Of a stretch of 46,620 nucleotides of DNA, positions 30,669 through 41,291 are shown piece by piece. Origin of the DNA: Affinirhizobium straminoryzae (GTDB lineage: Bacteria > Pseudomonadota > Alphaproteobacteria > Rhizobiales > Rhizobiaceae). The notes beneath the pieces were generated by a model. The model did not search any database, was not told the DNA's origin, and saw nothing but the letters and a program-made list of their open reading frames with translations. The position numbers and the translations under genes were made by a program. The stretch lies in NCBI RefSeq assembly GCF_007004135.1, contig NZ_VJMG01000075.1:1-46620 (forward strand), read 5' to 3'. The first letter of the stretch is position 1; every line of letters begins with the position of its first letter.

Positions 30669-32012
30669 TCAGGCCTTGACGATGGTCGAGGCGGCAACGC
30701 CCTTTCGTGCGAATACGTTGCGGGTATCGACGATCAGCGACGCGGTCTGGCCGATCATCGCGTAATCGACGGCATCATGATCGGTCGCCACCACCACCGC
30801 GTCGAAGCCTGCCACGCTCGCAGCCGTCAGGTCCACCGAGCGGCGTCCCTTCAGATGGCTGTATTCGCGGGTGCGCGGCACTTCCTCGATGAAGGGGTCG
30901 TGGTAGCAGACGTCCGCGCCGCGTTCGATCATCAGTTCCATCAGCTTCAGCGAGGGGCTTTCGCGGATGTCCGGCACGTTCTTCTTGTAGGCAAGGCCGA
31001 GGATCAGCACCCGCGAGCGGCTGAGCGCGCGCCCGAGCCGGCGGTCGAGCGCTTCGGCAAGCCGCTCCACCACATGGCGGGGCATGGCCGTGTTGATCTC
31101 GCCCGCGAGTTCGATGAAGCGGGTCGGCTGCTCCACCTCGCGCGATTTCCAGGTGAGGTAGAAGGGATCGATCGGGATGCAGTGGCCGCCAAGGCCGGGT
31201 CCCGGATAGAAGGGCATGTAGCCGAAAGGTTTTGTCTTGGCCGCATCGATCACGTCCCAGACATCGATGCCCATGGCCTCGTAGACGATCTTCAGCTCGT
31301 TCACGAGGGCGATGTTGACGGCGCGAAAGATGTTTTCCGTCAGCTTCACCGCCTCGGCGGTCCGCAGCGTCGAGACCGGCACGACGGTCGCGACGACCGC
31401 GCCATAGAAGGCCTGCATCATCGCGGCCGCCAGCTCCCCGTCACCGGCCACCACCTTCGGAATGGTCGAGGTCTGGAAATCGCGATTGCCGGGGTCCTCG
31501 CGCTCGGGCGAATAGCCGAGGAAGAAGTCGACGCCGGAGGCAAGCCCGCCTGCCTCCAGGATCGGCTTCATCACCTCTTCGGTCGTGCCGGGATAGGTCG
31601 TTGATTCCAGTACGATCAACTGGCCGGGACGCAGGCGCCTGGCGATATCGCGGCAGGTATTCTCGACATAGGAGAGGTCCGGGTCGCGGTAGCGCGTGAG
31701 GGGGGTCGGCACGCAGATGGCAATCACATCGCATTCGGCAAGACGATCGAAATCGGTCGTTGCGGCAAAACGGCCAGCCGCATGTTCCTCCGCCAGCACG
31801 GCGTCGGGAACCGCATCAATATAGCTTCGATGCGCATCGATGCGGGTGATCTTGTCCGGATCGATGTCGAAGCCGAGAACGGAGAAGCCGCCACGCGCCA
31901 TGCTGATCGCCAACGGCAGGCCGACATAGCCCAGTCCGATCACACCTGCCTTGGCCCTCTTGTCGTGGATGGCCGAAAGAAGGTTTTCGCCATGACCCTG
32001 CGTCGCACTCAC
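30669..32012 (-). CDS. UDP-sugar 6-dehydrogenase (UDP-GlcNAc/UDP-Glc dehydrogenase, WbpA-like)
   Basis: 447 residues with a GTG start and GGAG eight bases upstream. It oxidises C6 of a UDP-sugar to the uronic acid with two NAD+. The Rossmann motif GVIGLGYVGLP lies at 23-33, VPTPLTRYRDPDLSYVEN and ESTTYPGTTEE follow, the catalytic Cys 278 sits in PGLGGHCIPIDP, and the C-terminal NAD domain has LILGLAYKKNVPDIRESPSLKLMELM. The VPTPL and GxGLGGHCIP forms resemble WbpA/Tuv-type UDP-GlcNAc (or GalNAc) dehydrogenases more than Ugd. It would supply a uronic acid precursor for the surface glycan made by the nearby glycosyltransferases. Confidence 0.9.
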   Translation of the reverse strand: MSATQGHGENLLSAIHDKRAKAGVIGLGYVGLPLAISMARGGFSVLGFDIDPDKITRIDAHRSYIDAVPDAVLAEEHAAGRFAATTDFDRLAECDVIAICVPTPLTRYRDPDLSYVENTCRDIARRLRPGQLIVLESTTYPGTTEEVMKPILEAGGLASGVDFFLGYSPEREDPGNRDFQTSTIPKVVAGDGELAAAMMQAFYGAVVATVVPVSTLRTAEAVKLTENIFRAVNIALVNELKIVYEAMGIDVWDVIDAAKTKPFGYMPFYPGPGLGGHCIPIDPFYLTWKSREVEQPTRFIELAGEINTAMPRHVVERLAEALDRRLGRALSRSRVLILGLAYKKNVPDIRESPSLKLMELMIERGADVCYHDPFIEEVPRTREYSHLKGRRSVDLTAASVAGFDAVVVATDHDAVDYAMIGQTASLIVDTRNVFARKGVAASTIVKA

Positions 32013-32143
32013 CCTGGCATCTCCACATCATGCACCTGTTCAGGCTGCTCAAGTGCGGCTGCCGATGGCCGGTGTCAAGATCACGGCGGATCACGGAGGG
32101 ACAAGAGGCGGCGTGTGCGGTGTGATTGCGCAGGCCACGCGCC

Positions 32144-32187
32144 AAAAAAAGCGCAGGTGCTGCTTGCCAAGCGAGCACAGCCTGCGC
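32144..32187 (-). terminator. Strong intrinsic terminator reading leftward in a divergent promoter gap
   Basis: On the minus strand CGCAGG-type outer arms GCGCAGG (32181-32187) and CCTGCGC (32151-32157) pair, with inner TGCT/AGCA and GCTT/AAGC helices and a three-base loop, followed directly by seven Ts (32144-32150). On the plus strand no T-run follows. It lies upstream of the dehydrogenase gene, so it would stop leftward RNA antisense to the GT4 gene, or act as an attenuator or end of a small RNA. It also places a hairpin just before the GT4 ribosome-binding site. Confidence 0.65.
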
Positions 32188-32199
32188 CATCTGGAGCGT

Positions 32200-33288
32200 A
32201 TGAAGATCGCATTCTATGCTCCGCTCAAATCCCCGGATCATCCGGTGCCCTCCGGTGACCGCCTGATGGCGCGGCAACTGGTCCGGACGCTGCAGATGGC
32301 GGGGCACGACGTGGAGCTGGTCTCCGGCCTTCGTTCGTTTTCGGCAACACCGGAGGTTCCGGAGGATCAGGAAAACCTTGCCGCCGGCGAGCGGCAGAGG
32401 ATTGCCGATCACTGGCATCAGCAGGGCGTGCCGGATCTCTGGTTCTGCTACCATCCCTATTACAAGGCACCGGACCTGCTGGGGCCGGATCTCTGCCGGC
32501 AGTTCTCGCGTCCCTATGTCACGGCGGAATGCTCCTATTCCGGCCGGCGCAATATCGGCGGCTGGGCGCAGTCCCAGGACAAGGTGCTGGCCGGCATCCA
32601 CCAGGCCGCGGTGAACATTGCCCTGACGGCAAGGGATGAAGCCGGCCTTCTGCAGGCCGCACCGGAGGCGCGGGTAGAGCGTCTGCCGCCCTTCATCGAC
32701 GCCTCGATCTTCCTTGCCCGCACGCCCAGGCCCGAAGCCGGCCATCTGGTGACCGTCGCCATGATGCGGCCGGGCGACAAGCTCGGCAGCTACCGGGCGC
32801 TCGCGGCGGCGCTGGCAAGAGTGACTTCCCTCGACTGGCGGCTCAGCATTCTCGGCGACGGGCCGGCGCGGGCCGAGGTGGAATCGGTGTTTTCCACGCT
32901 GCCATCCAGCCGCATCCGCTGGCTGGGGCAGGGGGGACCGCAGGAGGTTGCGGATCTTCTCTCCTCCGGCACGCTCTATCTGTGGCCGGGCCACGGCGAG
33001 GCCTATGGCCTTGCCTATCTCGAAGCGCAGGCCGCCGGCCTTCCGGTCATTGCCGAACAGGTGGCAGGCGTGCCGGAAGTGGTGGAGCAGGGCAGGACAG
33101 GTCTCCTGACCGAGCCCGGCAATGACCAAGCCTATGCCGAAGCCATCGCGCATCTGCTGTCGAACCGGACGGAGCGGGACCGGCTGGCTGCGGGAGCGCG
33201 CCGTTTCGTGGCCGAAACCCGCACCATCGAAGCCGCGGCAGACCGTCTTGATGCAATCCTGCGCCGCGCCCTGGAGACTGCAGCATGA
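32200..33288 (+). CDS. Glycosyltransferase family 4-like (GT-B)
   Basis: 362 residues from ATG 32200, since the product then starts MKIAFYAPLKSPDHPVPSGDR as GT4 enzymes do; GGAG is only three bases upstream, which is close, and upstream in-frame starts run into the terminator hairpin. The C-terminal Rossmann half carries WPGHGEAYGLAYLEAQAAGLPVIA (about 261-284) with the E-x7-E nucleotide-sugar motif, and SILGDGPARAEVE. It transfers an activated sugar onto a cytoplasmic acceptor; donor and acceptor unknown. It overlaps the deacetylase-like gene by ATGA. Confidence 0.87.
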   Translation: MKIAFYAPLKSPDHPVPSGDRLMARQLVRTLQMAGHDVELVSGLRSFSATPEVPEDQENLAAGERQRIADHWHQQGVPDLWFCYHPYYKAPDLLGPDLCRQFSRPYVTAECSYSGRRNIGGWAQSQDKVLAGIHQAAVNIALTARDEAGLLQAAPEARVERLPPFIDASIFLARTPRPEAGHLVTVAMMRPGDKLGSYRALAAALARVTSLDWRLSILGDGPARAEVESVFSTLPSSRIRWLGQGGPQEVADLLSSGTLYLWPGHGEAYGLAYLEAQAAGLPVIAEQVAGVPEVVEQGRTGLLTEPGNDQAYAEAIAHLLSNRTERDRLAAGARRFVAETRTIEAAADRLDAILRRALETAA

Positions 33289-34016
33289 GCCGAGCCCTCG
33301 TTCAACAGCATCTCGATGATCTGGCCGGGCAGGGAAGGCGCGTCGATTTCTGGCTGCGCGACGACGATGCGGTGCGCCCGACGCCTGCGCTGGAAAGGCT
33401 TCTTTCGCTTGCGGCACGGCATGCGGTGCCCTTGACGCTTGCCGTCATTCCCGAGGAAACGGACGAAGACCTCGCGGATCGTCTTGCAGCGGAGCCGGAC
33501 GTCACGGTCGCCGTCCATGGCTGGTCGCATCGCAGCTATTCCAAGCCCCCCGCCAAGAAGCAGGAGCTTGGCCTCGATCGCCCGCTGAACATGGTTCTCG
33601 ATGAACTGGCCGCCGGCTTTCGCAAGCTGGAAGCCCTGCACGGGCCACGTTTCCAGCCGATGCTGGTACCACCGTGGAACCGGATCGCGGCGGAGATCGT
33701 CGAAGCCCTGCCGGATCTCGGTTTCCGGTCGCTCTCGGTGTTCGGGCGCGAAAAGCCGGCTGCCCTGCCGCTCCTCAACACCCATCTCGACATCATGGAC
33801 TGGCATGGCACCTATGGCGGACGCCCGTCAGACAGCCTTTATGCCGAGCTTCTGGAACATCTGCATGCAGAACCGGCGCTTTCGGCGATCGGTGTCCTCA
33901 CCCATCACCTGGTCCATGACGCAGCAGCCTGGGACTTTCTGGAGGACCTGCTGGCACTGACCGCCCGGCACCCCGCCTGCCGCTGGCGCGCGGCACCCGA
34001 TCTCCTGGCCGGCTGA
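33285..34016 (+). CDS. Polysaccharide deacetylase-like protein (CE4-related NodB-type fold)
   Basis: 243 residues, coupled to the GT4 gene by ATGA. The family hydrolyses N-acetyl groups from glycans with a metal bound by Asp-His-His. Visible here: FWLRDDDAVRPTPALERLL with the Asp cluster at 26-28, VTVAVHGWSHRSY with His 78 and His 82, and a PMLVPPWNR block that resembles the catalytic-base region. There is no signal peptide or membrane anchor, unusual for an enzyme on surface polysaccharide and suggesting a lipid-linked or nucleotide-linked intermediate in the cytoplasm. Its overlap with a glycosyltransferase supports action on the same glycan. It ends four bases from a convergent glycosyltransferase gene. 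Confidence 0.8.
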   Translation: MSRALVQQHLDDLAGQGRRVDFWLRDDDAVRPTPALERLLSLAARHAVPLTLAVIPEETDEDLADRLAAEPDVTVAVHGWSHRSYSKPPAKKQELGLDRPLNMVLDELAAGFRKLEALHGPRFQPMLVPPWNRIAAEIVEALPDLGFRSLSVFGREKPAALPLLNTHLDIMDWHGTYGGRPSDSLYAELLEHLHAEPALSAIGVLTHHLVHDAAAWDFLEDLLALTARHPACRWRAAPDLLAG

Positions 34017-34020
34017 CGCT

Positions 34021-35001
34021 CTACCAGGATTTCCAGGCGATCAGCAGGCCACCGTCGCGGGCAAGCGCCTGCTGGCGGGCTTCCGCGACCGCCTCCATCG
34101 GTGCACCGCGTGCAAGGTTCGCCGCAACGATTGAGGCATCCGGCACCTGTACGGTCGTCTGGCGAAACAGCAGCGACAGGATCAGTGGCCCGGTCGACCA
34201 CCAGGCTGGCCCCTCCGGCAACAGCCGCACGACCTCCGGCAGGATGTCGAGCAGGCGGGCAAAGACAGGATGGCCGGCCGGGGCCGCGATAAAGGAATTG
34301 GTGAACAGCAGGCTGCCCGCACCAGTTTCGCGTGGCGTGTCCTCGGCAAGGGCGGCAAGCCCGGTCAGCGGCAACACGTCGGCAAAACTCACATCGTCGC
34401 GGGCCGGATACCAGTCGCAATCGAGGTAGAGGCCGCCTGCGGCATGCAGCACAAAATAACGGGCAATGTCGACCGCACCCGGATAGTCCCCGGCATCGAG
34501 CATCTGCAGGTAGGCGGGATGCAGCGGCACGCCGAGTTCTTCCAGGTCGGCCTCGCGCCACAGCCGGTATTCAAGACCGTTCGCCTCGGCATGACGGCGC
34601 CAGGCCTCTGTCGCCGGTGGCAAGGGCAGGTCACCGAGCCAGATCTGGTGCAGGATCAATGGCACCGGCTGGCGGTTGACGGCATTCATGGCGCGCCGCA
34701 TCTGACCGTCGAACGCTGTCAGCGGCGCCAGAAGCGCAGGCGGCGGCACCAGCGTGTGCTGCAGGCCGATCCGGTCAACGATATTGCCTTCCGCCTTGGC
34801 AAGCTTCAGCCAGGCCGAATGCAGCTTGCGGGGATAGCCGAGCACGGTTGCCGTCCCGAGCGAGGGATCCCCGCGCACCGCAGGATCACGGCTCATCGCT
34901 TCCAGGCCAGCTCTCGGTTCGCTGAGAAGCCCCGCCTCGATCATCGTGCGGATTCGCTTCAGTCTCTGGCGCGGTGTTTCGGGGCCTGTCGGCTGTATCA
35001 T
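34021..35001 (-). CDS. DXD-type glycosyltransferase (Gly_transf_sug / OCH1-like, GT32 type)
   Basis: 326 residues, with GGAGG six bases before the start. The first about 110 residues are helical and unassigned. Then comes VPLILHQIWLGDLPLPPATEAWRRHAEANG, typical of GT32-like enzymes, YPGAVDIARYFVLHAAGGLYLDCDW with the D-C-D metal/nucleotide-sugar motif at 194-196, and SFIAAPAGHPVF. Such enzymes add mannose, galactose or related sugars to glycans or proteins. It is divergent from the ABC importer operon and convergent with the deacetylase-like gene. The 264-base gap on its upstream side shows no convincing promoter by eye. Confidence 0.85.
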   Translation of the reverse strand: MIQPTGPETPRQRLKRIRTMIEAGLLSEPRAGLEAMSRDPAVRGDPSLGTATVLGYPRKLHSAWLKLAKAEGNIVDRIGLQHTLVPPPALLAPLTAFDGQMRRAMNAVNRQPVPLILHQIWLGDLPLPPATEAWRRHAEANGLEYRLWREADLEELGVPLHPAYLQMLDAGDYPGAVDIARYFVLHAAGGLYLDCDWYPARDDVSFADVLPLTGLAALAEDTPRETGAGSLLFTNSFIAAPAGHPVFARLLDILPEVVRLLPEGPAWWSTGPLILSLLFRQTTVQVPDASIVAANLARGAPMEAVAEARQQALARDGGLLIAWKSW

Positions 35002-35265
35002 GCGGCACCTCCGGCGGACGGGGGTTGTAATGCGTCAGCAGCAAAATCGCATTTCAGGAGAAACATACAAGCCAACCGGTCTTTCATCAGGAACTGTCAT
35101 TCTTCGGCAATGATTTATCAGGCAAATGCACGACTTGTCAGCAGCTGTTGCTCTTGCGGGTCTTCCTCATAGACACAAACAATAGGCTGCGATACGGTTG
35201 ACGGAAAAGACAAGGGAACTGGCTCGGGCGAACACATGCCCCGAGGCCTCCGGGGTTGGGATTGC

Positions 35266-37154
<1,889 letters not shown>

Positions 37155-37158
<4 letters not shown>

Positions 37159-39059
37159 TCACGCGCAGACAGGCGCTGGCACTGCTGGCCGGAACGATGA
37201 TGCCGAAGACCGTTCTCGGCGCCTATGTCGATTCGGCCTATCTGTCCGACAACGCGGCCGGCACCAGCCTGCCCCCGCTTGCGGAGCGCCTGCCACGCAA
37301 TCCGCGCGTGATCCGGCTCGGCGGCGACAACGGCACCCGGATCGGCAAGCATGGCGGCACGCTGCGCATGCTGATCGGCGGGCAGCGCGACATCCGCTAC
37401 ATCCCGATCATCTCCTATTCGCGACTCCTCGGCTACAACGAGAAGCTTGAGCTTGAGCCGGATCTGCTCGAACGCTTCGAGGTGGAGGACGAGCGCATCT
37501 TCACCTTTCACCTGCGCGAGGGGCATCGCTGGTCGGATGGGTCGCTCTTCACCTCGGAAGATTTCCGCTATGTCTGGGAGGACATGTTCCTCAACAAGGA
37601 CCTCTATCGCGGCGGCATCCCCTCGAGCCTCATCATCAACGGCACCAAGCCGCGCTTCGAGGTGCTGGACACGCTCACGGTCCGATACAGCTGGGACGTG
37701 CCGAACCCGGACTTTCTCACCGACATCGCCTCGCCGTCGCCGCTTCGCCTGATGATGCCGGCCGCCTATCTCAAGCAGTTCCATCGCAAGTACCAGACGC
37801 CGGAAAAACTGAAGGAACTGATCGCCAAGGCCCGCGTCGAGGACTGGAAATCCCTGCACCAGATGCAGTCGCGCACGGTGCGGCCCGAAAACCCGGATCT
37901 GCCGACACTGGATGCCTGGCGCAACATGACGGCACCGCCATCGGGACGCTTCGTCTTCGAACGCAATCCCTACTATCACCGCGTGGACGAAGAGGGGCGG
38001 CAGCTTCCCTACATCGACAAGGTCTATCTCGACGTCAGTTCATCGGACCTGATCGCCGCCAAGACCGGCACGGGAGAAAGCGACCTCCAGTTCACCAATC
38101 TCGATTTCGCCGACTACACCTTCCTGAAGAATGCGGAGGAGCGCTACCCGATCAAGGTCGACCTGTGGCGGCGCATCCAGGGGTCGCGCACGGCACTGTT
38201 TCCCAACCTGAACTGCAAGGATCCGGTCTGGAACAGACTGTGGCGCGACGTCCGGGTCCGGCGGGCCCTGTCGCTGGCGATCAACCGCCACGAGATCAAC
38301 ATGGCAGTGTTCTTCGGCCTTGCGAAGGAAAGCGCCAACACCATCCTGCCCAAAAGCCCGCTGTTCAAGCCGCAATACCGCAATGCCTGGGCGCATCACG
38401 ATCCCGAACAGGCCAACCGCCTGCTCGATGAAGCCGGCCTCGACAAGCGTGGGCCGGGCGATATCCGCCTTCTGCCGGATGGTCGTCCCGCCCGCGTGAT
38501 CGTCGAGGTCAACGGCGAGAACAGCAACGAGACGGACATTCTCGAACTGATCCACGACCACTGGATGGACGTGGGCATCAAGATCTTCGTTCGCACCTCG
38601 CAGCGCGAGCTTTTGCGCCGGCGCGTCAAGGGCGGAGAGGCGATGATGACCGTCTTCCACGGGCTCGACAACGGCGTGCCGACCGCCGACATGTCGCCCG
38701 AGGAACTGGCACCGACGAGCGACGACCAGATGCAATGGCCGCTCTGGGGCCTCCACGCCTATTCGGGCGGCAGCGATGGCAAGCCGGTCGACATGCCGGA
38801 GGCGATCCGGCTCGCGGCACTGCTCGACGAGTGGCGCCTGTCGAAAAGCAGCAGCGAGCGCGAAACCATCTGGCACCACATGCTGGAGCTTTACACCGAT
38901 CAGGTCTTCACCATCGGCACCGTGAACGAAACACTGCAGCCGGTGGTGCACGCCCGCAGCCTGCGCAACGTGCCACAGGATGGCCTCTACGGCTACGATC
39001 CCATGTCCTATCTCGGCGTCTACAGGCCCGACACATTCTGGTACGACAAAGATGCGTGA
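37155..39059 (+). CDS. Family 5 ABC substrate-binding protein (oligosaccharide/oligopeptide type)
   Basis: 634 residues, starting in an ATGA overlap. MITRRQALALLAGTMMPKTVLGA is a twin-arginine signal, suggesting export in folded form. Family 5 features: YSRLLGYNEKLELEPDLLERFEV, FTFHLREGHRWSDGSLFTSEDFRYVWEDM and the VRRALSLAINRHEIN block. At 634 residues it is longer than DppA (about 535) and similar to rhizobial oligosaccharide-binding members of the family. It delivers its ligand to the two permeases that follow. The glycosyltransferases downstream suggest a glycan fragment rather than a peptide. Confidence 0.9.
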
Positions 39060-40059
39060 GATGCTCCGTTACATCCTCTGGCGTTTCCTCGTCATGATCC
39101 CGACGCTGGTGCTGATCTCCATGCTGATCTTCACCATCATCCAGCTGCCGCCGGGCGATTACTTCGAAAGCTATGTGGAGGAACTGAAGGCGATCGGCGA
39201 AAAGGCCGACATGCAGCAGATCGACGAGCTGCGCGCGCGCTACGGCTTCGACCAGCCGATGCCGATCCAGTATCTGCGCTGGGCAGGCGGCATGCTGTAT
39301 GGGGATTTCGGCTATTCCTTCGAATACCGCCTGCCGGTCTCCGATGTCGTGGGCGACCGGCTGTGGCTGACGATCCTCGTCTCCACCGTCACGATCGCGC
39401 TTACCTGGTTGATCGCCTTTCCGATCGGAATCTACTCGGCAACGCATCAGTACAGCTGGGGCGATTACGGCCTGACGCTGCTCGGCCTGATCGGGCTTGC
39501 GGTGCCGAACTTCGTGCTGGCGCTGGTGCTGATGTATCTCGCCAACATCTGGTTCGGCACCTCCATCGGCCACCTGATGGACCAGAAATATCTGGCCGAA
39601 CCGATGAGCTGGGCCAAGGTCAAGTCGATCCTCGAGCATATCTGGATCCCGGTCATCATCATCGGCACGGCGGGGACCGCAGCCATGGTGCGGCGCGTGC
39701 GCGCCAACCTCTTGGACGAGTTGCACAAGCAGTATGTGATGACGGCGCGCGCCAAGGGCCTGCATCCCTTCAAGGTGCTGGTGAAATATCCGCTGCGCAT
39801 GTCGCTGAACTTCTTCATCTCGGATATCGGCTCCGTGCTGCCGGCGATCATTTCCGGCGCCGAGATCACCGCCGTCGTGCTGTCGCTCGAGACGACGGGC
39901 CCGATGCTGATCCGCGCCCTGCAGAGCCAGGACATGTATCTGGCCGGCTCCTTCCTGATGTTCCTCGCCTTCCTGACGGTGATCGGGGTTCTCGTCTCTG
40001 ACATCGCGCTTGCCCTTCTCGATCCCCGGATCCGTCTGCGCGGAGGAAGCACCAAGTGA
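39052..40059 (+). CDS. ABC importer permease, DppB/OppB type
   Basis: 335 residues from ATG 39052 (overlapping the binding-protein stop) or 332 from ATG 39061. It opens MLRYILWRFLVMIPTLVLISMLIFTIIQLPPGD, the standard start of this family, and contains LWLTILVSTVTIALTWLIAFPIGI, VRRVRANLLDELHKQYVMTARAKGL (the ATPase-contact EAA loop) and a C-terminal DPRIR. Six membrane segments. It pairs with the overlapping DppC-type permease. No unusual insertions. Confidence 0.92.
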   Translation: MREMLRYILWRFLVMIPTLVLISMLIFTIIQLPPGDYFESYVEELKAIGEKADMQQIDELRARYGFDQPMPIQYLRWAGGMLYGDFGYSFEYRLPVSDVVGDRLWLTILVSTVTIALTWLIAFPIGIYSATHQYSWGDYGLTLLGLIGLAVPNFVLALVLMYLANIWFGTSIGHLMDQKYLAEPMSWAKVKSILEHIWIPVIIIGTAGTAAMVRRVRANLLDELHKQYVMTARAKGLHPFKVLVKYPLRMSLNFFISDIGSVLPAIISGAEITAVVLSLETTGPMLIRALQSQDMYLAGSFLMFLAFLTVIGVLVSDIALALLDPRIRLRGGSTK

Positions 40060-41228
40060 GCGCCACGACCCACGCCCAGACGGACGAACTGCCGCATTTC
40101 GTCAGCACCGCGCCCTTCGACCCCTATGCCGACGACAAGGCGGATGCAGGGGGCGACGGCGCGCAGGCCTCCCAGCTTCGCCTGATGTGGTGGCGCTTCC
40201 GCCGGCACCGCCTCGCGCTGATCTCCGGCATCGCGCTGCTGCTCGCCTATGTGATGATCCTGTTCGTGGAGTTCCTGGCGCCCTACAAGGTGCACACGCG
40301 CAACGTCGATTACATCTTCGCGCCGCCGCAGGGCGTGCATCTGTTCCATGAGGGCCGCTTCGTCGGTCCCTTCGTCTACGGGCAGAAGATGACGCTCGAC
40401 ATGCGGAACCTGCGCCGCGTCTATACCGATGACACGAACGATATCCAGCCGCTTCGCTTCTTCTGCCACGGCGAGCCCTATCGCTTCTGGGGTCTGGTGG
40501 AGACCGACCGGCACTTCGTCTGCCCCGCCAAGGACGGCCAGTTCTTCCTGCTCGGCACCGACCGGCTGGGGCGCGACATCTTCTCGCGCATCCTGCACGG
40601 CGCTCGCATCTCGCTCACCATCGGCCTGTTCGGGGTGATGACCAGCTTCGTTCTCGGCATCGTGATCGGCGGTCTTGCCGGCTACTGGGGCGGTTGGTTC
40701 GATCTCGTCGTGCAGCGCGTCATCGAGGTGCTGCAGTCGATCCCCAGCATCCCGCTCTGGCTGGCGCTCGCCGCCATCCTGCCGGTGGACTGGAGCCCGC
40801 TGCTCGTCTATCTCGGCATCACCGTCATCCTCGGCCTTCTCGACTGGACGGGGCTTGCGCGCGCCGTACGCTCCAAGCTTCTCGCGTTGCGCGAGGAAGA
40901 TTATGTGCTTGCCGCGCAATTGATGGGGGCGGGCAGTGCCCGCGTCATCGGCCGCCACCTCATTCCCGGCTTCATGTCGCACCTGATTGCGAGTGCGACA
41001 CTGACCATTCCCGGCATGATCCTCGGCGAAACGGCGCTGAGCTTCCTCGGGCTCGGTCTGCGCCCGCCGATCACGAGTTGGGGCGTGCTGCTCACGGAAG
41101 CGCGAACAGTGAGTGTTCTGGCGCTTTATCCGTGGCTGCTCTTCCCCGTCCTGCCGGTCATTTTCGTGATCCTCGCCTTCAATTTCCTCGGCGATGGTCT
41201 TAGAGATGCGGCTGACCCATATAAATGA
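40056..41228 (+). CDS. ABC importer permease, DppC/OppC type with periplasmic insertion
   Basis: 390 residues beginning with GTG in a GTGA overlap. A cytoplasmic N-terminal tail of about 60 residues leads into WWRFRRHRLALISGIALLLAYVMIL. Between helices 1 and 2 lies an insertion of about 100 residues (YIFAPPQGVHLFHEGRFVGPFVYGQK through FFCHGEPYRFWGLV), then LGTDRLGRDIFSRILHGARISL, the EAA loop REEDYVLAAQLMGAGSARVIGRHLIPG and the DPYK end. The insertion is characteristic of the oligosaccharide-transporting branch of the family, about 80-100 residues longer than DppC, and supports a carbohydrate substrate. It is followed 63 bases later by glycosyltransferase genes. Confidence 0.9.
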   Translation: MSATTHAQTDELPHFVSTAPFDPYADDKADAGGDGAQASQLRLMWWRFRRHRLALISGIALLLAYVMILFVEFLAPYKVHTRNVDYIFAPPQGVHLFHEGRFVGPFVYGQKMTLDMRNLRRVYTDDTNDIQPLRFFCHGEPYRFWGLVETDRHFVCPAKDGQFFLLGTDRLGRDIFSRILHGARISLTIGLFGVMTSFVLGIVIGGLAGYWGGWFDLVVQRVIEVLQSIPSIPLWLALAAILPVDWSPLLVYLGITVILGLLDWTGLARAVRSKLLALREEDYVLAAQLMGAGSARVIGRHLIPGFMSHLIASATLTIPGMILGETALSFLGLGLRPPITSWGVLLTEARTVSVLALYPWLLFPVLPVIFVILAFNFLGDGLRDAADPYK

Positions 41229-41291
41229 TCGACCTTCGGATCGCGCGGGGAGGCGTTGTCCGGCACATGAATTCTACGGAGAAGACAGAGT

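Noticed and set aside
31816..33417. 533-codon minus-strand open frame spanning the divergent gap and the GT4 gene
   Set aside because: It overlaps the dehydrogenase start and a strong terminator and has no recognisable domain.
35083..35140. Direct repeat ATCAGG...TGTCA in the gap before the family-5 importer operon
   Set aside because: The two copies differ in spacing and match over only a few bases; not enough to call a regulator site.
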